In this document: in pieces, positions 27,994-36,301 of the stretch
Layout: every line of letters starts with the position of its first letter
Numbering within the stretch: position 1 is the first letter of the stretch
From: Carboxylicivirga agarovorans
GTDB lineage: Bacteria; Bacteroidota; Bacteroidia; Bacteroidales; Marinilabiliaceae
Direction: 5' to 3'
Assembly (NCBI RefSeq): GCF_050589845.1
Contig: NZ_JBNGPA010000014.1
Location: 32,287 to 96,286, forward strand
Length of the DNA: 64,000 nucleotides
Notes under the pieces: model-generated
The model's input: the letters and a program-made list of their open reading frames with translations, nothing else
Databases searched by the model: none
What the model was told of the DNA's origin: nothing
Translations under genes and position numbers: made by a program

Positions 27994-29433
27994 TTAATTC
28001 TTTGACTGATAGCATTTAATCCATTCAACCTGTATGCTGGCATTTGAATCAATATTTTCAGCATTTTCAGTCATATGGGAACTGAAAACAAGGTACATTG
28101 GTGAATGTGGAATGTTGCTGCTTTGCTCATTTACTTTTACCCCATTGATAAACCAATTGATTTTGTCTTTGGTCCATTCAAGTGAGTAGATGTAAAAGTC
28201 ATTTTCAAAGTTGGCTCCGTTAACTGTTTTAGTCACTACTTTTGGTGTTTTACCATTTAGCAGTTGTAGGCCAGAAGTGAAGCTTTTGGCATTTTTAGCA
28301 TTAAATCGGAATATATCAATTTGAGGTGCCATTTCTTCACCAACCATCCAAAAAGCATGTGTAACTGCTTTATTATGATTAACCCTTACTTTAGCTTCAA
28401 TCTTACCAAAAGCCTGGCGATGGCTTTGACCGGTACTAATCATACCAGAAGTATAATTAAATGTTTTGGGCATAAAACCTCTTTGCATGTCCCATACCAA
28501 TCCTTCAGCTTCTTCATTTTTGGTATTAATGTTTACACCGTTACCATCAATTTTAATGTTATTGTCGGTAAAGAACTGATTTTCGTTCTCCAGAACGTAT
28601 GTCTTATTTAATAAAGCCTTTCCCCAGTAATATCCGGTAATCCATTTGCCCTTGTCTAATTGCTTGGCAGAGAATTCATCTTCAAAACAAAGTTCCCACT
28701 TATTAATGGTATTGAATGAATTCTTCTTTTCAGTCTTAACATACCAATTGTAGTCAGGCGATTTTAGTAATCTTGCATGCTCTTGAATTAGACTATATTC
28801 TTCAGATTTCTGGAATTTCTTTTTGTCTTCCATCCAGCTCTTAAACTGAACAAATTTCTCTGAAGTAACTTCATGTTCTAAATCATGATATGTTTTTAGT
28901 CGTTCAGAATTATGAATGTTTAGATAGTTCTTGTAGATCGCCGATTTTATTTGCTTGTTATAAAGCTTAATTTCAGAATCTTTAGATAATTCTTTATAAC
29001 GCTTAAACTTAGTAAAGGCATCAGTCTTTTTAAATCCTCTTTGCTTCTTCTCACTTAAAAACTCACTGCTTCTTACAAATTCACTGAGTTCGGCCAGTTC
29101 CTTAAGCTTCGCTGATTGCTTAATGCTATCAACCTTATCAGGCATGCCTGAAGCCTGATACCTGAAGTACTTTTTAAACTCGCTTGACTTCTTTTGAGCA
29201 GTATATTTGTTTAATTGCCTGTATTCGGCAGTATCTTTAAACTTTTCATTTTTAAGTTTATCAACTTTCTTTTTAAAATCACTTGAGTTGATAAGTATCT
29301 CCAACTCCTTGATGCGTTTTAATTCATCAGATTCTTTGTATGAATTAAAGCGTTCAAAGTCGCTGTGTAATTGCTTTATGTCGGCTTCGTATTTAGCCGT
29401 TTTCGGATATTTATTTGAAGAAAAGAGTGCCAT
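27994..29433 (-). CDS. GH16-like concanavalin-fold protein, catalytic residues lost, with N-terminal helical repeats
   Basis: 479 aa, no signal peptide. Residues ~15-235 are charged helices made of about six degenerate repeats with (S/T)xE(F/L)KxYxEL and SSxFxxxK cores. Residues ~245-477 match the GH16 laminarinase/carrageenase fold: WELCFEDEFSAKQLDKGKW, YTSGMISTG, FGKIEAKVRV, FWMVGEE, YIYSLEWTKDKINWFINGVKV and the closing VEWIKCYQ. The catalytic strand, normally E-x-D-x-x-E, reads QIDIFR (371-376), so nucleophile and acid/base Glu are replaced by Gln and Arg; only the middle Asp remains. Hydrolysis is unlikely; sugar binding inside the cell or an unusual export is possible. It is divergent from the VTC/CotH pair. 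Confidence 0.8.
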   Translation of the reverse strand: MALFSSNKYPKTAKYEADIKQLHSDFERFNSYKESDELKRIKELEILINSSDFKKKVDKLKNEKFKDTAEYRQLNKYTAQKKSSEFKKYFRYQASGMPDKVDSIKQSAKLKELAELSEFVRSSEFLSEKKQRGFKKTDAFTKFKRYKELSKDSEIKLYNKQIKSAIYKNYLNIHNSERLKTYHDLEHEVTSEKFVQFKSWMEDKKKFQKSEEYSLIQEHARLLKSPDYNWYVKTEKKNSFNTINKWELCFEDEFSAKQLDKGKWITGYYWGKALLNKTYVLENENQFFTDNNIKIDGNGVNINTKNEEAEGLVWDMQRGFMPKTFNYTSGMISTGQSHRQAFGKIEAKVRVNHNKAVTHAFWMVGEEMAPQIDIFRFNAKNAKSFTSGLQLLNGKTPKVVTKTVNGANFENDFYIYSLEWTKDKINWFINGVKVNEQSSNIPHSPMYLVFSSHMTENAENIDSNASIQVEWIKCYQSKN

Positions 29434-29951
29434 TAAATTATAAGTTTTGGGCGTTTAGTTGATATCATACGTGTTTGAGCCAATAAAGTTTATTCTTTGA
29501 TCAATAATTTTTGCTTTATAAATGTAAGTGTTCGCAAATAGAATGGTATTGTTCGGATATGAACGCTTTTAATTTGAGGTTGAATTTGGTAAGGTGCATT
29601 ATATCAGTGTTATGTGTTTTTTGGTTTGATAGTTGAGTTATAGTTTTCAGAGTGACACTTATAAAGATAAGATATTGTTACAGATTGACACATGATGAGC
29701 AGGGTGAAACAGGTGATTTAAGTTTATTAACAATTTTTAGACTTGTTTTTAAGAAATTGTAAGGGTTTTTAAGGGCTTGAAAAACAGAATATAAGAAAAA
29801 TATTTGTGTTCTATAACATTAAAATGGTGTTAAATTTTCTTAGCTTATAAAAAACATGATTTCAGTCATATATCCTGAAAATCTAAAGTGTGTTTTTTGC
29901 AGCGAATTTGAAAATAGTTGTTAAGGATATAACAGTTTTTAATTACGGACC
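29434..29951. other. Divergent intergenic region
   Basis: 518 bp between the GH16-like gene and the VTC gene. Very AT-rich; no gene, tRNA or clear TAnnTTTG promoter found. It must hold the promoters of both units. Confidence 0.6.
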
Positions 29952-30731
29952 ATGAAGGATTTATTACAGTTAGTTAGTTTTTTCGATACGACATCTTTAG
30001 AAGGGATGAGTAGAGCTAAGCTATTAAATAGGATAGATACAAAATACATTGTATCTCCTGCTGTATTAGTCAAAGCTCTTTCTGAACACATCAACGATTA
30101 TGAGGTTCTTGCAGTTGATGGAAAAGTTAATCTATCGTATAGCACCATTTATTTTGATACTGATGATTTATCAATGTACAAAGAGCATCACAATGGTAAA
30201 AATCATAGATATAAAGTTCGTTACAGACAATATAAGGAAACAGGTGATAAATTCATCGAGGTAAAGGAGAAAATTAAGACTCGTACGGTTAAACAACGTC
30301 TGAGAATAGATCAGTTTACCTATCCTATTTCAAAAGGTTTAGAAAGCCTTGTTCACGATTGCACGCCCTATAGTGCAGGTGATTTGGAACCAAAGCTTAC
30401 GACAGATTTTAATCGGATTACCCTGATTAATAAAAAAGCATGTGAGCGTATTACCATTGACCTGAATATTCGCTTTACAAATGATAAGCAATGCAATTAT
30501 TCATTAGGTAATTGTGCGATTGTTGAAATAAAACGAGACAAAGAAGACGTTTATTCCGGATTTGCCCGTACTTTAAAATCAAAAGGGGTTTTACCATTAT
30601 CAATAAGCAAGTATTGCCTAGGAACTATTGCTCTTAACAACAAAGTAAAATACAATCGATTTAAACCTCGATTAAGAAAAGTTGAAAAACTGGTTGCTCA
30701 GGAACATTCACAACTATCAATGGTTGTTTAA
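29952..30731 (+). CDS. VTC-domain polyphosphate polymerase-like protein
   Basis: 259 aa, one VTC domain (triphosphate tunnel fold). Basic and acidic tunnel motifs are seen: LLNRIDTKYIV at the start, YFDTDDLSMYKEHHNGKNHRYKVRYRQY (only partly quoted in the family as YFDT...RxKxRxR), FIEVKEKIKTRTVKQRLRI and a late VEIKRDK with LPLSISKYCLGT. Eukaryotic Vtc4 makes polyphosphate from ATP; bacterial homologues are mostly untested. It is cytoplasmic and 8 bp from the CotH-like gene, so co-transcribed. VTC and CotH genes often occur together in other bacteria. Confidence 0.87.
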   Translation: MKDLLQLVSFFDTTSLEGMSRAKLLNRIDTKYIVSPAVLVKALSEHINDYEVLAVDGKVNLSYSTIYFDTDDLSMYKEHHNGKNHRYKVRYRQYKETGDKFIEVKEKIKTRTVKQRLRIDQFTYPISKGLESLVHDCTPYSAGDLEPKLTTDFNRITLINKKACERITIDLNIRFTNDKQCNYSLGNCAIVEIKRDKEDVYSGFARTLKSKGVLPLSISKYCLGTIALNNKVKYNRFKPRLRKVEKLVAQEHSQLSMVV

Positions 30732-30739
30732 CTGATGAG

Positions 30740-31792
30740 ATGATGAGACTGTCGTTACTACTTTTAAGCCTTTTAATTGCAAATACGCTTTTTGCAGGTT
30801 CATATGAGTTGGATGCAGCAACAAAAGAGCGTATAAAGCAAACTGCCATTCATTTTTTTGAATCTGATGAAATAATTGAGCTGACAGTAAAAGCTGATTT
30901 TACAAGTATCAGAGAGGATCGCGACAGGGCAACCAATGAATATCATGCAGCAACCATAGTAATGAATGATGATGGTGATGAACTGCAGATTCCGGTTAAA
31001 ATAAAAACACGAGGTAATTTCAGGCTTAAAACTGAGAATTGCGATTTCCCTCCTTTGAGGTTTAAATTTAAGACCCGTGAAGTTATCAATACTGTTTTTG
31101 AAGGTCAGAAAAAACTGAAACTGGTTACTCATTGTCGCGACACAAGCGAAACCATGCAAAATACCATGCTACGAGAATACCTTGTATATAAAATGTACAA
31201 TGCTGTTAGTGATCAAAGTCTTAGAGTGCGGCTAGTCAAGGTAAAATATGAAGATGTGGTATATGGTGATGAATTGATTAAATATGCCTTTTTTGTCGAA
31301 TCAGTTGAGCAGATGGCCAGTCGCCTTGGACTTGAAGAGGTAGAGATGGCAAACCTTAGACAAGAACAATTGGTTGAGGAAAATATTATACAGTTGGCCT
31401 TGTTTAATTATATGATTGGAAATACAGACTGGTCTATTCCAAAGTTGCACAACGTGGCCTTGTTCCGGCACGACCGACATTCACCTCCGGTAGCTGTACC
31501 ATACGATTTTGATATGTCAGAGTTTGTTGACGCTTGCTATATGCATGTTTATATGGGACGTGAGTTACTCGAAAACAGGTATAAAGGAAAAAAAGTACCA
31601 CTTGAGACCTTAGAAAATGCAATGGCGCACTATAAAGAGAAAAAATCAGAGTTAATCAATACTATACTTGATTTTGAATACCTGGATTTAGCCACCAGGC
31701 AGGAATGTCTGACGATAGTTGATTCCTTTTACCAGGTATTGGCCAATAAGCAGTCTTACCGAAAAGCATTTATTGCCGAAGCTACAAAATAA
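30740..31792 (+). CDS. CotH-like kinase-fold exported protein
   Basis: 350 aa with signal peptide (~1-19, TLFAGS). CotH-family features: VKIKTRGNFRLKTENCDFPP (the RGN and C.FPP motifs), FEGQKKLKLVTHC, NYMIGNTDWSIPKLHNV and VPYDFDMSEFV, the last two matching the catalytic-loop and metal-binding DFD positions of the CotH protein-kinase fold. CotH of Bacillus phosphorylates spore coat proteins; here the substrate would be extracytoplasmic and is unknown. Second gene of a two-gene operon with the VTC protein. Confidence 0.8.
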   Translation: MMRLSLLLLSLLIANTLFAGSYELDAATKERIKQTAIHFFESDEIIELTVKADFTSIREDRDRATNEYHAATIVMNDDGDELQIPVKIKTRGNFRLKTENCDFPPLRFKFKTREVINTVFEGQKKLKLVTHCRDTSETMQNTMLREYLVYKMYNAVSDQSLRVRLVKVKYEDVVYGDELIKYAFFVESVEQMASRLGLEEVEMANLRQEQLVEENIIQLALFNYMIGNTDWSIPKLHNVALFRHDRHSPPVAVPYDFDMSEFVDACYMHVYMGRELLENRYKGKKVPLETLENAMAHYKEKKSELINTILDFEYLDLATRQECLTIVDSFYQVLANKQSYRKAFIAEATK

Positions 31793-31893
31793 GAGTCGCT
31801 CCTTAATTGATTAAGCTTTAAGCCCTTGTTTTTAAAAGATAGCTAAGGGCTCAAAAAACTGCGCTAATACTGCGAAACATCCCTATTTTTTTA

Positions 31894-31901
31894 TATTTTT
31901 G
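31894..31901 (+). promoter_or_regulatory. -7 promoter element of the tRNA genes
   Basis: TATTTTTG fits TAnnTTTG, 10 bp before the first base of tRNA-Gly. Confidence 0.5.
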
Positions 31902-31911
31902 CACAGCAAAT

Positions 31912-31984
<73 letters not shown>

Positions 31985-32036
31985 CAAAGGGGCCAAAAGC
32001 AGGCCCTCTTCTTTTTCAGAATAATTCTGATCATAT

Positions 32037-32122
32037 GCCCAAGTGGTGAAATTGGTAGACACGCAAGGTTGAGGGCCTTGTGGACGATTTAGTCCGTGCT
32101 GGTTCGAGTCCAGTCTTGGGCA
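32037..32122 (+). tRNA. tRNA-Leu (GAG)
   Basis: 86 nt, type II tRNA with a long variable arm. Acceptor GCCCAAG/CTTGGGC, anticodon loop TTGAGGG (anticodon GAG), T loop GGTTCGAGTCC, discriminator A, no encoded CCA. It is 52 nt after tRNA-Gly, probably one transcript. The integrase gene lies 288 bp downstream, so its 3' end is the likely integration site. Confidence 0.95.
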
Positions 32123-32147
32123 CTTTATGATAAATATAAAGTGAATC

Positions 32148-32185
32148 AAAATCGCTCAAAACGAATGTTTTGGGCGATTTTAGGT
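32148..32185. terminator. Terminator after tRNA-Leu
   Basis: 15-bp stem with one G-T pair (32148-32162 with 32167-32181), GAAT loop, A4 and T4 ends. Confidence 0.8.
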
Positions 32186-32225
32186 TAACTGAATAATTTA
32201 AAATAAATCATTCAGAAACAAGCTC

Positions 32226-32244
32226 ATCGAGACTAAATCGAGAC
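32226..32244 (+). repeat. Direct repeat near the integrase, candidate arm-type site
   Basis: ATCGAGAC occurs twice (32226-32233 and 32237-32244), 11 bp apart, about one helical turn, between tRNA-Leu and the integrase. This is the layout of integrase arm or excisionase sites, but the function is inferred. Confidence 0.35.
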
Positions 32245-32395
32245 CTGTTTTTCTACACTTACTTCCTTTGATCTTTTCATTTTTTAGACGAAGTCTCTTT
32301 TTACTAGTTGTCATACAAATTAGTCTGATTTAACATGTTTTGCTGTTGGAGTTGTGTTCCATCGGCATTAATTTGTTGAAGCAGATACATAAATT

Positions 32396-32401
32396 AGGAG
32401 G
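32396..32401 (+). promoter_or_regulatory. Strong Shine-Dalgarno of the integrase gene
   Basis: AGGAGG sits 8 nt before the ATG at 32410. Most other genes in this window lack a recognisable Shine-Dalgarno. Confidence 0.7.
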
Positions 32402-32409
32402 AGATTATT

Positions 32410-33615
32410 ATGAAATTAAAGATTCACTTTATTTTAAAGAGAGGTAAAAAGAAAAGAAATGGTGAATGTCCGATTTATGTGCGCTATACATATTTGGGAA
32501 AGAGGGTAGAGAACGCCACAGGAATTTATTTGCGGCAGGATATGTGGAACGCATCTCTTCAGCGATCAATTGCTAAAGGAAGAGAACGAGATGATGTTAA
32601 TAATCGATTGAGTAAAATTAGAAGCAAGCTAAATGATACCTTTTATAAGCTTGAAGCAATAGGAGATAGATTTGATGTTTATAATATTAAAGAGGACATA
32701 CTTCAAATAGATACGAATGAATATGTCATGGTTGTTTTTGATTATTACCTCAACTCAATCAGACAGAAATTATATAAAGGTTATTCCAAAGAAACCTTCA
32801 AACATTATAAAACATCCCGCAATCGTTTGGCTAAATTTATTTATTGGAAGTATCGAAAGTATGATGTCACACTCTCTACTATAGATTATCGTTTTTTGGA
32901 TGCTTTTGATATGTATTTAAAAATGGAATGTGGTGCACATCAGAATACTGCCTGGAACTACCATAAACATTTAAGAAGAGTTTTGAATTTAGCTATTTCT
33001 TTAGATTACATTGCTTATAATCCTTATTCTCGATACAAGGTTCCTCTCGAACCAACTTACAGGGAATTTTTGACAATTGAGGAAGTGCGCAAAATTGAAA
33101 CAGCAGATATAGATTTACCGGTTGTCAGCATGATACGTGATATATTTATTTTTGCATGTTATACCGGCTTAGCGTACGCTGATTTATCCAAACTGAATAG
33201 CTCACATATCCAAAAGCGCGATGATGGCAACATTTGGATTATTATTCAGCGAACGAAAACAAAAAATCGTTGTATTGTTCCTTTATTTCCCAATGTTCAA
33301 AGAATTTTAGATAAATATGATAATCACCCTTATTGCATTGAAAAAGGCACCGTATTACCGGTGTATGTGAATCAAAAAATGAATAGTTATTTAAAGGAGG
33401 TAGCTCGTGTCTGTGGAATTGCAAAGAATTTAACAATGCATATGGCCAGGCATACGTTTGCCACTTCAATTTCATTGTCTAACGGTGTGCCAATAGAGAC
33501 TGTGGCAAAAATGTTAGGTCATACATCCTTAAAAACAACTCAGATTTATGCCAGGATAGTAGAAAGTAAGATCTCTGAAGAGATGATGGAGTTACAGAAA
33601 AAATTAGGAATGTAA
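32410..33615 (+). CDS. Tyrosine recombinase / ICE integrase
   Basis: 401 aa. An N-terminal arm-binding domain (KRNGECPIYVRYTYLGKRVE) and a SAM-like core-binding domain (~105-200) come before the catalytic domain (~215-395). Catalytic residues: His344 and Arg347 in MHMARHTFA, the second His in LGHTSLKTT and Tyr380 in TQIYARI; a Lys lies in RTKTKN. The first catalytic Arg is replaced by Ala255 in CYTGLAYADL, as also happens in IntDOT-type integrases of Bacteroidota. It should insert and excise the element at tRNA-Leu. Confidence 0.92.
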   Translation: MKLKIHFILKRGKKKRNGECPIYVRYTYLGKRVENATGIYLRQDMWNASLQRSIAKGRERDDVNNRLSKIRSKLNDTFYKLEAIGDRFDVYNIKEDILQIDTNEYVMVVFDYYLNSIRQKLYKGYSKETFKHYKTSRNRLAKFIYWKYRKYDVTLSTIDYRFLDAFDMYLKMECGAHQNTAWNYHKHLRRVLNLAISLDYIAYNPYSRYKVPLEPTYREFLTIEEVRKIETADIDLPVVSMIRDIFIFACYTGLAYADLSKLNSSHIQKRDDGNIWIIIQRTKTKNRCIVPLFPNVQRILDKYDNHPYCIEKGTVLPVYVNQKMNSYLKEVARVCGIAKNLTMHMARHTFATSISLSNGVPIETVAKMLGHTSLKTTQIYARIVESKISEEMMELQKKLGM

Positions 33616-33712
33616 AAATGATTGATTATAGCAATTTTAGCGTTCATATTTGATGTGAAAAACCACATGTATTTGACAATGTACTGATTATCGAATTTAA
33701 ACAAATAACTGT

Positions 33713-33763
33713 GTTCACGAAAAATATTTGTTCACGTAACGTGAACGATGTATATTTGTGAAC
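33713..33763 (+). promoter_or_regulatory. abiE promoter with palindromic operator
   Basis: TTTG at 33727-33730 and TATATTTG at 33751-33758 are 20 bp apart, a full Bacteroidota -33/-7 promoter. Between them is a perfect palindrome with 8-bp arms around one base (33730-33746, GTTCACGT/ACGTGAAC). Extra half-sites GTTCACGA (33713) and GTGAAC (33758) flank it. AbiEi antitoxins are known to repress their own promoter by binding inverted repeats, so this is the probable operator. Confidence 0.7.
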
Positions 33764-34735
33764 ATGAAGCAAGAGGTTATACATATTGCATTGGATAATT
33801 TTAAGAAAACTACCGGGATGGATATTTTCTTAAAAGATAATACACCATTAGATGGAGAGTTGGAAATACCAGCTTTGGGTAAAGGTGTTCATTATGTTGT
33901 CGAAATTAAGCAAGAGGTCAGACCACATCAGGTGCAGCAGTTGGAATATAACAGCAAAGAATATGGCAATTTTATGGTTATTGCAAATCAGATTTTTCCA
34001 AAGGTTAAAGAAGAATTGAGAGCAAAAGGTATCGCATATCTTGAGACTAATGGTAATACTTTTATAAAAAAGGAAAATATCTTTCTGTTTATTGATACTC
34101 AGAAAACAATCTTTCGGACAAAAGAAAAAGGTAATCGGGCATTTACAAAAACAGGATTGAAAGTATTATTTCACTTACTCCATAATAAAGAAGATATCAA
34201 TTTGCCGCAACGAGAATTAGCAAAATTAACCAAGGTCGGATTGGGTAGCATTCCTCAGGTTATAGAAGGGCTAAAAGAGACGGGGTATCTTTTGCAGCTA
34301 AATAATAAGACATACGTTTGGGAAAATCGGAAAGAGTTATTAGATCGTTGGGTAATAGAATATGACACAGTTTTGAAACCCAAACTGAAGAAAGAACGAT
34401 TTGGGTATCAGGGCAATTGGAAGGACATTGTTTTAGTAAACGAGTTAACTGCTTGGGGAGGAGAACCAGCAGCAGATATTTTAACCAATTACCTTCGTCC
34501 GGAAAAATTGATTCTTTATACAAAGGAGAACCGTTTGAACTTAATGAAAAACTATCGCTTGATACCAAAAATTAACGGTCAGATAGAGGCTTACGAAATG
34601 TTCTGGGAACAAGATAAAGAGAAGCCTACAGCACCTCCAATTTTAGTTTATGCAGAATTATTATTGGAAGGTGGAAAAAGAAATAATGAAACAGCAACAA
34701 TAATTTTTAATGAATACATCCAACCAAAGTTATAA
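33764..34735 (+). CDS. Type IV antitoxin, AbiEi family
   Basis: 323 aa from ATG 33764 (a GTG at 33758 lies inside the -7 box). The N-terminal part (~1-110) is a nuclease-like fold (YVVEIKQEVRPHQVQQLEYN, YGNFMVIANQIF). A winged helix follows at ~125-185 (TKTGLKVLFHLLHN, RELAKLTKVGLGSIPQVIEG). The C-terminal part (~190-323) matches AbiEi C-terminal regions (WKDIVLVNELTAWGGEPAADILTNYLRPEK). It should repress the operon and counter the AbiEii toxin. It overlaps the toxin gene by 26 bp. The family name is from pattern and context. Confidence 0.78.
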   Translation: MKQEVIHIALDNFKKTTGMDIFLKDNTPLDGELEIPALGKGVHYVVEIKQEVRPHQVQQLEYNSKEYGNFMVIANQIFPKVKEELRAKGIAYLETNGNTFIKKENIFLFIDTQKTIFRTKEKGNRAFTKTGLKVLFHLLHNKEDINLPQRELAKLTKVGLGSIPQVIEGLKETGYLLQLNNKTYVWENRKELLDRWVIEYDTVLKPKLKKERFGYQGNWKDIVLVNELTAWGGEPAADILTNYLRPEKLILYTKENRLNLMKNYRLIPKINGQIEAYEMFWEQDKEKPTAPPILVYAELLLEGGKRNNETATIIFNEYIQPKL

Positions 34736-35549
34736 AGAGTTGGCCATTCCTTATTTTAGGGAAACTTTTGAGTGCATTGATAAAATAATGAAAGCACGCA
34801 ATATTCCTTATTATTTAATTGGAGTAAGTGCTATAGCTTTAGAGCTTCTCAAAAAAGGAATTAAACCATGTAGAGGTACCAAAGATATTGATTTTGCCAT
34901 AATGATTTCGAGTATGGCAGAGTATGAGGGAATTAGTGATGCATTAATTAACAATGGCTATAATAAAGTGAAAGCACCATGGACATTCTACTCTGATAAA
35001 TTTAATGTGGCAATTGATATTTTACCTTTTGGTGAAATAGAAGAGCAGGATACTATTAATTTTAATAAGCGCTATAGTGATCTGCATGTATTGGGTTTTA
35101 CCGAAGTGTTGGAGGAGGCCATTTCTATACCAATTGAGGAGAAAATGGTTAATATTCCGCCTTTACCTGGAATGATTATTCTAAAATTAGTAGCCTGGAG
35201 CGATAGACCTGAGGAACGTGATAATGATTTGACAGATATTCTTAAAATAATTGAACATTATTTTGATTTAGAATTTGACGATATTGTTGAGAATCATAAT
35301 GATATTTTTCCAGATGACGGCTTTGATCAAATGAAGATTGCTGCAGAAGTATTAGGAAGAAAGGCGGCAATGTTCCTAGATAAATCAGTGACCTTATCGC
35401 AAAGAATTCATTCGGTATTAAAAGAAAATCTATCAGATGCATCTATGTCTGAAATTGCACGAGAATGGTCTAAAAAACTAGATGTAGAAATTGAATATGC
35501 ATATTCTGTATTAGAATCGTTTTACAGAGGAATTTTAGAGGGAAAGTAA
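34710..35549 (+). CDS. AbiEii-type nucleotidyltransferase toxin
   Basis: 279 aa. Nucleotidyltransferase motifs of the DUF1814/AbiEii group: YYLIGVSAIAL (Gly38-Ser40), TKDIDFAI (Asp59, Asp61) and a later Lys in IILKLVAWSDRPEERDNDL. AbiEii proteins are GTP- or tRNA-directed nucleotidyltransferases that stop growth, and they give phage abortive infection. It overlaps the antitoxin gene. Located just inside the ICE beside the integrase, so it probably stabilises the element or defends against phage. Confidence 0.82.
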   Translation: MNTSNQSYKELAIPYFRETFECIDKIMKARNIPYYLIGVSAIALELLKKGIKPCRGTKDIDFAIMISSMAEYEGISDALINNGYNKVKAPWTFYSDKFNVAIDILPFGEIEEQDTINFNKRYSDLHVLGFTEVLEEAISIPIEEKMVNIPPLPGMIILKLVAWSDRPEERDNDLTDILKIIEHYFDLEFDDIVENHNDIFPDDGFDQMKIAAEVLGRKAAMFLDKSVTLSQRIHSVLKENLSDASMSEIAREWSKKLDVEIEYAYSVLESFYRGILEGK

Positions 35550-35568
35550 GAATAGCTTTTTAGGAATT

Positions 35569-35700
35569 GTGTCTAAAGCCTTTTCAGTTTTAACTATACC
35601 CAAAGGAAGATGGCCGAAAAAACTAAGAAGTGATAAAAAGTTTATCGTATCAGCTGCTGGCATCGCACAGAAAGCTCAGGATTATATTCTGAATATCTGA
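35569..35700 (+). CDS. Short hypothetical ORF or gene remnant (43 aa)
   Basis: GTG-started frame reading MSKAFSVLTIPKGRWPKKLR and then SDKKFIVSAAGIAQKAQDY. Protein-like composition but no recognisable family; it may be the tail of a deleted gene. It begins 20 bp after abiEii. Confidence 0.25.
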   Translation: MSKAFSVLTIPKGRWPKKLRSDKKFIVSAAGIAQKAQDYILNI

Positions 35701-35807
35701 TTTCGATATTCATTTACTTACAAAGCATAATCTAAGTGTATAAAAGACAGGATATCGCACTGTATTAGTGAGATTACTTTGTTTGTTAGCAGGGTAAATA
35801 GTCGTTT

Positions 35808-35912
35808 ATGAAGAATTTACTTAATGCTACATTGCAATTAATCAAAGAAATAGATAGCCCATTGAATGCGAACATGGAATATACCAATCTGACTCCAACT
35901 TGGGAACAATAA
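35808..35912 (+). CDS. Short hypothetical ORF (34 aa)
   Basis: ATG-started frame MKNLLNATLQLIKEIDSPLN continuing to a TAA at 35912, upstream of the HTH gene. Could be a leader peptide or chance. Confidence 0.2.
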   Translation: MKNLLNATLQLIKEIDSPLNANMEYTNLTPTWEQ

Positions 35913-35965
35913 ACGTTCAACCTTCTGAATTTAGCTGCTTACATTTTCATTTAAAACGAAGTATT

Positions 35966-36301
35966 ATGGCACTAAAATCAGAAAGAGACGTCAGTTATGG
36001 ACGTGAAAAAGTCTATCGTGACCAGATTGTTACCCTTGGGGACCTGAAAGAATTCAAAGAAGACTTATTAACACAGCTCAGCAAAATTGTAGCTGAAAAC
36101 CTAACACCAACCAAGAAGTGGATAAAAAGCGCTGAAGTAAGAAAGATACTAGGTATCTCGCCAGGGACTCTGCAAAATATGCGGGATAACGGTACCCTGC
36201 CTTATACCAAGGTGGGAGGTACGCTCTTCTATGATATCAAGGATATCCAAAAGATGCTCAATAAGAACAAGGTGGCTGCATTGACGCGTTTTAACTCATG
36301 A
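35966..36301 (+). CDS. Helix-turn-helix (excisionase/MerR-like) protein
   Basis: 111 aa from ATG 35966. An upstream in-frame start at 35900 is less likely because it overlaps the small ORF. The C-terminal half is a winged HTH_17 domain: KKWIKSAEVRKILGISPGTL, QNMRDNGTLPYTKVGGTLFY, DIKDIQKML. Proteins of this kind sit at the head of Bacteroidota conjugative elements, where they act as excisionase or regulator. Its stop overlaps the start of the next gene (ATGA). Confidence 0.8.
   Translation: MALKSERDVSYGREKVYRDQIVTLGDLKEFKEDLLTQLSKIVAENLTPTKKWIKSAEVRKILGISPGTLQNMRDNGTLPYTKVGGTLFYDIKDIQKMLNKNKVAALTRFNS

Noticed and set aside
32095..32122. Direct repeat of the tRNA-Leu 3' end as distal att site
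   Set aside because: Looked for by eye in 53-64 kb and not found; only unrelated matches to CTTGGG were seen.
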